Source of the DNA: Oncomelania hupensis | Taxonomy: Eukaryota; Mollusca; Gastropoda; Littorinimorpha; Pomatiopsidae | DNA: 64,000 nt | Assembly (NCBI GenBank): GCA_036898135.1 | Contig: CM072519.1 | Span: 68,412,840 to 68,476,839 of the forward strand | Reading direction: 5' to 3' | Shown here: in pieces, positions 21,801-33,440 of the stretch | How positions within the stretch are numbered: the stretch's first letter is position 1 | Layout: every line of letters begins with the position of its first letter | Notes under the pieces: model-generated | Seen by the model: the letters and a program-made list of their open reading frames with translations, nothing else | The model's database searches: none | Told to the model about the DNA's origin: nothing | Program-made: the position numbers and the translations under genes

Positions 21801-24800
21801 AAATCATGGGCCAAAATGGGTTCATTTAAAGATTAGGTAATAGTTAATTAGAAAAAAAAATCACAAAAGATTTTACAAACTATTTACTTGTCAATTTCAA
21901 ACTCATGATGATGATTGTTACTTTTTTTGCAGCAAATATTGTTCAACATCAACAAGGCGGTGTGCCTGAGGCTTGAAGCCATAGAGTCCAAGCTGGAGGC
22001 CGCTATGCAGAGACTGCGTGGCGTGGAACAGACGGTCGACTCTCTGCTCTCTGTGTCTCGCCAGAACTCGTCTATCATGTCCAGCAATGCTTCTCGAAGA
22101 GGGTGAGCGCCCACACTCATTGGCACGTGCATGCACCCAATCCCTAATGTAGCTGGGGTGTAGGCTGTAAACAAGGGACTTAACTGCAGCAATGTTGACC
22201 AATATTGAAGGACAAATGGATGGGGAGATAATCCTGTCTAAAGTTTAGGCAAACAGGGTAGTCAACCATTGTTACTTACTGTGGCAGTGTGTGAAAAAAA
22301 ATCCTGAGGGCCTCCTAGACCTGAAAACCAAAGTTTGAACTGGTTTATATTGTGCAGGGCTTAAAATCCTCCTCGGATCCGAGGTTTTCCTCGTGAAAGT
22401 GATCTTCTTCCTCGGAAAAAGAATAAATTTACTCGGAAAAAATATACCCTTCTCAATAAAAATTGAGAAGCATAAGGTGCGCATTATTCGCAAATGGTTA
22501 TGATTCTCAAATGGCTCAAGTCATCAGTTGGTTATTTTGTTTGGTTTGCTAGCTACATTCTTTGCTACTAGTCAAATTGGCGGCGGCAACGATTGTGAAC
22601 CGCGGAGATTCTTTTGATGACAGATGGAACCGAATGGCTTTTGAAAAAAGTTAAAATTATGTGAAGACTTGAACTGAAATGCTTTGGACCTTATTGATTT
22701 AAGATCAAGATATAGAGGGCTAAACAGTAACTTCACAAACTGTCTTGTTAAGTCAGTACCGAGTAGGCATATTTCCTTAGTTACCATGGAAAAAGAACAA
22801 CTCCAATCAATCCTCCCATCAGTGACAAAAATGACTTTTATGATTCAAGAGAGAGTGAAGATGAAGAAACTGGCGTTATTTTGCCAAGACTTATGATTGT
22901 GTGATGCTATTAAAATTTGATGCACTCATTGACTCAGAACGTTAGTAATGTTAAAGAAAGTGATGTTTTGGCTGAAGGGTGTGTGACTGGTGGTGACATA
23001 ACTTGCAAAAGTGACATGGACTGGCTAGTTCGTCTGAGCTTACTGGGAGTAACTTAGCTTACTGGGAGTAACTTAGCTTACTGGGAGTAATTTCAACTTC
23101 CAGTTCCAGGTAGGATACACATTTCATAATACAGAGCATGGAATTCTCCGCGTTTCCGCGATTTTCCGCGGTACAGGGCCTTGCTTTTCGCGGAAATCTT
23201 TTAAGTTTCCGCGGAAAAAAAAATCTGTATGGAGGTGTGACAGTTAACCGATTTTTTTCTTGTTCTGATCCAGTGAATCTCTAAACGGGTTGCCGATCTC
23301 AAAAAGCGCGATTCACACTGGTGTAGCTGGGTAGCTTTAGTTGTCAAAGATGGCGGAGAGGCGAATTGTGAATCGGGGTGATGTTTTCGTGGATGACACT
23401 GCTAGAAATGGGTGGAGGTGGGCTTGGTTAGAAGTAAAAGTCGGAGAAGAACTGCTTTCATTTCACATTAGAAAGCTACAGCAATGCAGCCTGGAGAGTG
23501 AATCAGGAGAGAAAGGAGAAAAACCGGGAGACAAAGAGCAAGAAAGCAGAAGAACTCAACGTTACACTTAAAAAAAACTACCATCCAAAAGAAAGGCAAC
23601 AGAAACTATTGAGTCTGCAAATGAGAGAGCAAGCCAAAAGCATCAGAAATCTCTTGCAGTGTCATCTTCCTGCTTTGCCCCTGTAGAATCAACAAATCTA
23701 GAGCTTGAACCATCAACCAGCCAGATCCAATCATCTTTCGTGGAAACAGATTGTGCTCATGCTGCCAGCCAGTCACCAGTCCCCACAAAAAAGAAGCAGA
23801 GTTCATTGCTCAATTTTGAAATGAACTGGAATTCACACACATAAACTGTGTATACAGATATATTGTTAAAATGCTCTTTATTTTATTTACGAATAAATTC
23901 ATTAAAACGTATTTCCAGGCAAGTGTAATCAAATTATTTTAAACTCTATACAACCTTTTTTATAATTCGGTGACCAGAGAAAGAAAAATCCTTGTTTTCA
24001 CCTGCATGATCAGATCGTATTGAAGAAAACGTTAATAAATTTAAAAAAAAAAAATTTTTAAGGAAAAAAAGGGCAACGTTTTTATGGGGTTAAATTGCTA
24101 AGTTTTTCTCTAAAATGCACCAGATTGCACAGAATTTAATATATATTTTAAAAATTTTCCGGGGGGGCATGCCCCCGGACCCCCCTAGAGGGGATGGTAT
24201 TTCCTCTTTTTTTAAAAGGGGTAATTCCATGCTCTGATAATAACTGTCAAATGCATTTATAATTGACACAATCTCCTGATTTCTGTTCAATGTTTGTGTA
24301 CACCTGAACAAACGCAAAAACAACTGTTTTGGGTTTAATTTAATTTAAATTTATTGTTTATAATAATTTTTTTAACCAAATAATTTATGTTGATAAATCT
24401 CTTTGGACTTGTTGGAAGCAGTCAACAACACACACTGATTAATTGTGCTAAATTTGAGTGTTTTACTCCTAGTAGTTTCTTAAATCTAGCAAAAAGAACA
24501 AAACAAGTAAATTACATTAATTTGTTCCCTGGCGTATAACTTACAAGGTGCATTTATACTCATCAGTAAAGGGGTAAACACTTCTGCCCATCACAAAAAA
24601 AGTGCACAGATTTTGAGCTAGATTCTGAATAAAAATTATTGAGGAGCATGTCCCCAGACTACTTTAGACAGGGCCAGACCCAAGGGGTGGTCCTGCTGCC
24701 CAAAAACCCCCGCTTCCCCCTGACTGACTATATACCTCTTCCAAGGGTAACCAAAATAAATATCAAAGAAATCAAAAGTTTGTCAGTTAATTTAATTATT

Positions 24801-27800
24801 ATAACAATTTTATTTTTCAGAATACTTCCAGAATGCACCAGATTGCACATATTTTAATCTAGATTTTAAAAATTTTCCAGGAGGGGGGGGGGGGGGAGGG
24901 CATGCCCCTGGACCCCCCCTAGGAAGTTCGGGTGCTTCGCACCTTCATCTGATGTACCCCTACATAGTTGGGAAAACGCGCTGATTTTCCGCTTTTTTCT
25001 CGAAGGACCATTTTAAGCCTTGATTGTGACACCTGATTCACATTTGCTTGGTTATGTGGTTATGTATCAAGACGACCTGTGGCATAGTTATGGTGTACTT
25101 CCTGATTGTTCAGAGATAGGATATGGGGAACAAGAGAGAAGGGCATGGGGTGGGCAAATCACTTTGATCTGTCCCATGTTTTGTGTGTGTGTGTCTAGTC
25201 ATGATAAAAGAAGTGTACATTACAGTTTCAGTCAACATTTCTGGGAAAAGACTTGAATCTTGAGTTGTTGTTTGTGTGTGTGTGTGTGTAGGCTATTTGT
25301 TTCACTTCTTGGTGCTACTCTAATAACATTAGTTTATTTTCACATCATAATGAAATTGTTTTTGAAAGAAATATATATTTCAGGTAAAATTGCATAAGAA
25401 AAACATAATTCTGAGAGATGTAAAAAAAAATTTAAAATTTGTGTGTGTTTTTTTTCACTTTTTTGTGCAATTGTAGAATCGGAATCGAAAAACTTTTTTC
25501 TTGACAACAAAGTTCATAGGTAAAATCATACCTGAATTTGCCATCAGGGAAAACGTTAAGGGGTTACAAATAATTAAAATCTATGCTTCAATTTTAATTC
25601 CCTGATTCACTGATTTTAGCAGCTTTTAGTTTATTCTAAACGAAGTTTTTTACTATGACTGATAGCAACAACAAATCTGAGCAAAACGTGTATCCCGAGT
25701 GAAGCCAATTTGGAAAGACAGGACCATCAGTCTACATTCCAAAGTAAGACTGCTGCGCTCCCTTGTCATCTCCATCTTCCTATATGCTTGCGAAACATGG
25801 ACCCTCACTGCAGATATACAACGAAGAATACAAAGCATGGAGATGAGGTGCTACAGAAGACTTCTGGGCATTTCCTATATCAAGCACATCACCAACGACG
25901 AAGTCCGAAAGAACATCACACAAGCCATTGGACAACATGATGATCTGCTCACAGTTGTGAAGAAACTGAAACTTCGATGGTATGGCCACGTCACCAGATC
26001 ATCAGGTCTTGCAAAGACCATCCTGCAAGGCACAGTGCAAGGAGGTAGAAGAAGAGGGAGACCAAAAAGAGGTGGGAGGACAACATTCAAGAATGGACTG
26101 GTTTGACACTGAGCAAAACCATCAGGGTTGCTGAGGACAGGGAAAGATGGAGTATGCTGGTTAAACGATCATCCGTGGTGCCCCTACGACCTCCGGGTTG
26201 CGGGACAGGATAGGATAGGATTAGTTAATCCCAGTCGTAATAACATTGCATTTTGAAACAAACTATATATTTTAGTTGGGAAGAATCATGTTGAGAATTG
26301 TGTGTGTGTTGTTTCGTGCTTGTGGTTGTTGTGTCTTTATAATGTTGTTTGTTTTGGTTTTATTCCTTTTCTTAGTGCCGTTATAGTGGGTTTGCCGCAG
26401 AACGGCACGAAGATGGAGCCGGGAGACCCAGGTGAGTCTAATGATGGTGAGTCTGGCGATTTTTTTTATATTATTTAATTTCTTGTATTTGTTAAACCAT
26501 TTCAGTCCTGATTTCTTGCAGGTGTTACTTCCCCTTCATTCTGACGCTACACATATCCTATTTTTTCCCTTCCTTGCTGAGTTTGTGTGTGGAACAAACG
26601 CTACACTAGGGATACACCTTTTGCTCACATTTGTTGTTGCTATCAGTCATAGTAAACCTTAGAAGTGATTTATCCTTGTGTTCATAAATGCATGCAACAT
26701 TTTTCTCTAGAAGTTTGGACAAGAGCGTTTTTTTGTGAATTGTCCTAAAATTCATCTTTTAAAAAATTGATAAACGCCGAAGATCATTCCTCTTCCATTT
26801 TCAGACAGATCGTGAGCACTTTTTCTGTAAATTCCACCGTTTTACTCTTAGATGTTTAGACATTTTACTCATAGCTATTATGTTAACCCTTATAAAACAA
26901 TGAAGGCGATGCGAGAAATTCCTAACTGTGAGAGAGTACTGTTTGAAACTGAACTGCCCAGTTTACCAGCCTGCCAGAAATAAGGAAAGGGGGATCGGGG
27001 AGGGGGTGGATAGCTGAACTGTAAAACAGGCAGCGGGGATGAAAGGGGGTGTCTGCCAAACGGTTTACTGTTCAGCAGGAACGAAAGAGTTCAAGAAATA
27101 TCTCTTGTGTAATTGAATAAGTATCATTCTTCTTCTTGGGGCTGCCTCGGTCAGTGGTTGTTTTGGTCGATGCTGTAGACAACATCGAGTAAGTATGGTT
27201 GGATTTCAGTGATGTACATTTTTCAATCTCCTCATTTTGTAGTGCCTTGGATGGCGCAGTAGGCATAGTGGTTTGAGCGCAAAATAAGAAATGGTTTACG
27301 TTAAGCAATGGCAAGTGTGGTTAGTACTCGTCGGAAAAAAGATTGAAACAAGCATGCAACATATCCCAGTCCACCCAGCTGTGCAGGGGAACCTTGATCA
27401 GCTCCTAACCAGGGCAAGATAAAGCAGGTAGGGAGAGAAAATGGGCACTAGCCTCATCAAGCTGGCCTAGAGACAAGGTAGGTCCCAAATGCCTCTCTCC
27501 CTAACGTAAAAAGATTACGGGAACATCTTTACATTTTTGCCAGTTTGTAGCTGCTGCAAGTTTTGTTGATAGCAGTGTTGAGAGACAGCTATTCTTAACT
27601 GGCTCATGGTGTTTGGCTTATAACAGTGCTAATGGCTTTTAATAGCTATATCATTGAAAGAATTTACAAAGAAAATACTCAAGTACAGCTAAACATTTGC
27701 AGAGGTGCCTACCGTACGCGTTGGCGCGTATTTTTACGAATTTTCAACATAAAATATGACAATACGAGCAATTCCTTGAAAATACGCATTTTCGTGGTGT

Positions 27801-30800
27801 AAAAAAAAAAAAAAAAAAAAAATTTCACACTGATTTTATATATATGTTTTGATCTGCTATTTCATTTACTTGCTGACCCTAGAGCGCATGCGCAAAAATG
27901 AAATCTCGTGCGTGAAAGGTAGTGCAAGACTTTGTATCCGCCATTGTGCTAAACATGGTGTCGCAAAAGCGTTTACACGAGAGTGACGATGAGAGCGAGT
28001 CTGAAGAAAAGCGGGATAAGGTTGCAAGTAAGCAAAAAGCGCGACAACATTTCTTACGCGAATACCGTGAACGTTTTTGAGGAATAATCGAATCTTCAAA
28101 AGGAGTTCATTGTGCTCACTGCAACAAAGAGTTCAGCATTGCTCTGCATACGACATTCAGCGACACTTAGATTAGGTATTACGGACAAACATTTTATTTT
28201 GGTTCAGGATGTTTTATTTTGTTTTTATTATATAGTACAAACCTTTAGAAGATTAAAAAAATTTAAATTGTTAAAATAGGTCAATATTAAGGCACTCATA
28301 CAACTGTTCAAAGTAGGTAACCCTCACATAAAATAAAACGCGTTTTTCCCAAAAGTGGCTCAGCCTTAGGTGTCTAAAATTAATACAAAGTGGATAAAAA
28401 GGCACTGTATTTACACAACAAAATGCAGAACACTCTAGTATGCTCAGAAAACAAAAAGTGTTGCCAGTTTCAGCAGAATATACGAAAATAAGGATGCATT
28501 TATATATATTCATAATTCATATTAATTAATTGTTAGACAATATGAAGATCCTTTGGAGGAGGAGGGGGTGGGGGGTATGGAGTAAAATACAACACAAAAA
28601 ATAATATATTAGTGTGCATTTCGTTGTGGCCAAGTGGGCTAAGGCCGGACTAACTTGCCTTGTCCACAAGCCAGAAACCAATGGCGCCTGACAGGTGTGG
28701 GTTAGAGCCAGCACCTGGGCGTTATGTTTCTCAGAATATTATTTACTTTCGACTCGGGCAACGTCTCGGGGTTTTTCTCCGGGTACTCCGGTTTGCTCCC
28801 TCAGCAAAAATTTCAAAAAAATCACAAATAATGTTAGGTAGGTAGGCAGACCTGCCTACTCTCCCGCTTTTGGCGGGAGACTCACACTTTTGACGGTCTG
28901 GCTAATCTTAAGTTGTAACAGTGACAAATAAATATTCATTATAAATGTGTACAAAAAACTTGTGTTCTTGCTTTTTGATCCCCTGTCTCCCGCTTTTACT
29001 CTGAGGGGGGTAGGCAGGTCTGGGTAGGGTTTGGGCGCCCCACTGGCTGCGACTACGCCTTCCCCGGCCGGGGAGACGGCCCAGAGTTTCCCAATAAAAA
29101 GGGATAATAAACTGCAGCAAAAAAAAAGCAAAAAGCATTTGTGACCATAACTTGTTGAGTTCTATATTATTTTGTTTCATGAGAGGATTAAAATGGTGAG
29201 CTGGAATTAGTATGAATTGATGTTTTGTGAATGTGGCAGTTTTCATGACAATAATTCTTTGATCAAATGTTGCGAGTTGCGCGAAATCTAACATTACACA
29301 AAATACACATTTTTCATGCAGCCAGTACACAAATGGTCAGACTGGGGGTAGGCACCTCTGCATTTGAAAGTATTTAGAGTTTTAAAAAAAGGAGTGCATC
29401 TTTGCAGGTATGACAGACGGCATCCAAAACCTGGGACCCAACGTGACTCTCATTACACTCAACACAGAAGGTAATTTAAAAAAATGTTTGGTTGCTCACA
29501 CAAATATTTATTGTTTTTATCTTGAATACTCGTGGCAGTAGACTGTAATAAGTATTTACTTTATCTGTCGTTAACTTACAGGTTTCACAAATGACTTGAG
29601 ATTTTTTTTTTTGGAGACTTTCTGAACGTCCTGTCTTTGCCAGTTTGACTTTAGTAATGATAGTAAAGCGCACGATGCATTCAACAACCTGAAAAAGAAA
29701 AGGTTAACAGTGCCCTATGTGTTACAGGGAATGCAATATTAATCTGTGTGCTCCTATCAAGCTGTGTTGGAGGGCTACTTGCTTTTAAAGGTTAACAGTG
29801 CCCTATGTGTTACTGGGAATGCAATATTAATCTGTGTGCTCCTATCATGCTGTGTTGGAGGGCTACTTGCTTATAAAGGCATAGCTGGCCCAAAAGCGAC
29901 GCTGACTCCAATCCCTGAGTGTGGGAGGCTGTTGAGAGTAAATTTATGCCTACCCACAGCCTTAGTTTGATTGATCCTTGACACTCGGCTAGCGTTAGTG
30001 TCGCCTCTTGAGTGGAAACTGGCCAATTAGAGTTGCGTCTTTTAGATAACAAGCAGTTGTTTCCCTTTGCATAAGAAACCTTGAAACTAGGACATCATTG
30101 TTGGTACTTGCTTGCCTATAAGACACACATATTTTGCACATTTGGTCAACCTTACTCCAAGGTCAAGGCCACTAGAGCTGTCCAAAGTCGGTTTGTTTAG
30201 GTATTTTCAGACCTGCTTACCCGTCCGTATTTCGCCGTATTGTCCCGATATTTTGACCTCGAGTACGCTGTTACAATCTCTTTTTAAAACATACGAAAAT
30301 CGACGAAAAAATTTTATTTTTATATTGTTTTATTTTTTTACAAATTTTGGTAAAAAGTACAGTTAACCGGAAGCGGAAGCTAAACAAATTGCGCCAGAAA
30401 ACTATAAATCATTGGATAGCATTGTGTTTTTCAAGTGTATACTCTGCAAATATTTAATTGTCATGGAGAAAAGAATTCATGAAACAACAGATGATGATTC
30501 AGATGTTGAGGTGGAGAGTTCATCCAAGCGTGTTTGTGTGAAACGAAAACAGACATTTCTGGTTTCTTATTAAAAAAATTGGCCTTGTTTGGTAGCTGAT
30601 GAAGACCTGCTGGTTGGTGATCAGGCAAGGACAATGCTTGACAGTCCCAAAGACTACAACCTAAAATCTGAACGTATTGCAAAGTTCTATGCTTCAGTGC
30701 GTGCATACTTTGAGGAAACTTGCAGCTATCTTCTCCTGAAACTGCCCCTCACTGACCCTTTGCTCCAGCACTGCAGAATCATATGTCCTTCAGTTCAGTT

Positions 30801-32500
30801 GACTGCATCTTCCCAAGATCTACGCTTTTTTTTTGAAGCGATTCCCTGCACTCTTTCCACCAAATACAACATCTGAACAAATCGAGGAGCAATTCTCCGA
30901 GTATCAGTCAACTGATGTCAAGGGATTGGTGGGCCCAGCTATGCAGGTGGACGAATTTTGGGTGCAGGTCAGCAAAAACACCCTTAGCTTTTGCAACTGT
31001 GCCAGTTCATGCTGGGACTCTGCACCATCCCACACAACAGTGCTGCATGTGAGAGGGTGTTTAGTTGTGTACGTAAAACGTCCACTGACAGTAGGTCCAG
31101 TATGGGCAAAGATGCTGTTGACTCACTGATGGTAGGTATGTTCAGACCTGAAAGCTCTTTCACACAAAAAGAACTGCAGCAACTGAAAAGTGCATATGCA
31201 TGTTGTGTTTTTTTTTAAAATACAAGTAGATCATTATCACATATTATGTTGATGTGGTGGCCTAACACTTTTGCATTGTTTTTCAATTAAGCACCCTAAT
31301 TTTTAAACAATAAATTTATTGAACAGTGTACCGTTTCTTGATTTATTTTACATGTAATAATATATGAAAATTTAGCTAAGAGCAAATTAAGATGAATAAT
31401 GACAATAAGTTTACACAGTTCTATATTTTTATTGATTTATTATCATTATTTTGGTTCACGTAAAATAACGACAGTTTATATAAATACCGAAAGTCAAAAT
31501 CTGGTCATGATTTCCAAAATCTGGTTTTGAAGTGCCTGGAGTACTGACAAAAAAATTTTGAGGTAAGCAGGTCTGTATTTTGAAGTGACCTTGACCCTAA
31601 ACTATGAGAGATATTAAGTCCAAAACGCTTTCCGCCAGGTGGTCACTGGGGCTTCATATGATGTTATTATTTGGCAATGTAGGCATTTTATATAATAATA
31701 ATAATAATACAGGATGCTATGTACACACCTTTCCCCAAATCAATCAGGCTCAAAGTGCGGCGATCTGTACCAACATACACGCTCACCTGTCTCATCCACC
31801 CTCACACACACACAACAAATACACATCCATTATTTTATTTTATTTAATCGTTCTTATATAGCGCTTTTCCAGCTCAAGAGCTGCTCAAGGCGCTGGTCGA
31901 TACAGGATCTAACTCAATCCGCCCGAGACGCCCACCCGCAGCCTTTGGGCGCATGATCTGACACCCGGACAACTGAGCACAATCCTGGGCAGCAATGGAT
32001 GGGGGAGAAGGACCTAGGTGCATGCTGGGTGTTTTCTTGTCACTGGCACTCACCCGTCTAGGACATGAGCGTCAGGATCTTTAAAGTCCGTTATGATGGA
32101 ATGTATGCGACACAGACTAGACCTCGGTTTATACTCTCATCCGAACAGGTGGTTTAAAGGCATGGAGATCGCTATTGGAAGACGGAAAGAAATTCGAATT
32201 TTTATTAAACCGGTGTGCCCGGAGAAAACCCTCGGTGACCTCAGTTGTCTCGTACCTAAGTCACATACGTTCGCCCCTTGCGGGAATCGAACCCACGACC
32301 TTCGGCATAGGAAACCGGTGACTTATCCACTGCGCCACGAGGTCACCCCAATATATGTATATGTTTTGTTGATATTTTATAATGATGTATATATTCATAG
32401 CTGCCAACTGTTACGGAAAAACCGGAAAAAAATTGTTTTTTTAATATCTGTCGTCGTTTTCGTTGTTTTCTAACAAAAATACGGTTTTCGATTTCACCCC

Positions 32501-32531
<31 letters not shown>

Positions 32532-33385
32532 AAATTTAAACGAAGGAACTTTGGCTTTCAACATGTTGCGCTAGTCTATCGAGTGAAGTTTTTGTGCTCT
32601 CGTTTTCCGCTCCTAGCTGACCACCTTTGAACGCATTAGGCCTAGCCTACTGGCTGGAATCGGGAAGGGAGCTCTTCTGCGAATTTCGCGCATGCGCATA
32701 GCGGCTGCAGTCAACATGGCGTCGAGTTCGACTAGCGCAGAGAAAACTAATGTGAAGCCGAAACGATTTTAGCGATACATTGCGGCTTACAAGGAAAAGT
32801 TTCCATGGGCCGCTCAGTGTCCATCAAGAGGTGAAAAGTGATGGTGGCAAAGGCCCATCTCCGTGGCTCTTGCTATGAGCAGAAGTTCGGCCAGGACTTT
32901 CTGAAAAAGGCCAAATCCTCGACTGCACAGATGATGAAAAAGAACTAGGCTGTAAACTCAACTTGGGGCATTGCCAAGGACATAGGAGGTGAATTTTATT
33001 ATGACTGTGGGGTGTAGTCGATGAAACATGACTGTGTTGTGTTATATTGTTCATGAAACATGACTGTGTTGTATTATTCATGAAACATGACTGTCCATTA
33101 TGCAGAAGGGTGAAGTTGATGGAATGGGCTTTAAGAATGTAAGGTGTAGCTATAGACTCCTAGAACTGAGAATGTTCAGCGTTTCGAAGGGCTGTGCATC
33201 AATGTTCATTCAACACCATTCAAAAGAATAAAGCAGTTTGTGTAAGCTAAAAGCTGATCTTTTGTGTGTTGTGTATAGACTAGTAATCTACATAAAATAA
33301 TGAATGCTTTGTAATATAATGGGCTTTCTTCTTCTTCTTTTTCTTCTTGTTCTTCTTCGTCTTCTTCTTCTTCTTGTTTTTCTTC

Positions 33386-33440
<55 letters not shown>

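Larger units (their letters stand above)
22355..25022 (+). mobile_element. hAT-like element F, host to nested element A
   Basis: Ends are CAGGGCTTAAAAT (left) and its near-complement ending at 25022 (one mismatch). ATTGTG flanks exactly at 22349-22354 and 25023-25028. Left subterminal DNA repeats CCTCGG/CTCGGAAAAA. The right side has a C/G block GGGCATGCCCCTGGACCCCC near 24900 that is shared with nested element A. Element A interrupts it at 23132-24236. Coding traces are weak (22684-22896). Confidence 0.82.
27700..29360 (+). mobile_element. hAT-like element B, host to a SINE and MITE
   Basis: TIRs CAGAGGTGCCTACC (14 bp perfect) and CATTTG duplications at 27694-27699 and 29361-29366. Left subterminal words are TACGCG/TACGA. 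A frame opens at 27955 with MVSQKRLHESDDESESEEKR and continues KQKARQHFLREYRERF; a stop at 28078 is followed in frame by GVHCAHCNKEFSIA, a C-x2-C zinc-finger half like BED-type fingers. The middle is replaced by a SINE (28617-29117). It lies in BANP intron 4. Confidence 0.87.
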
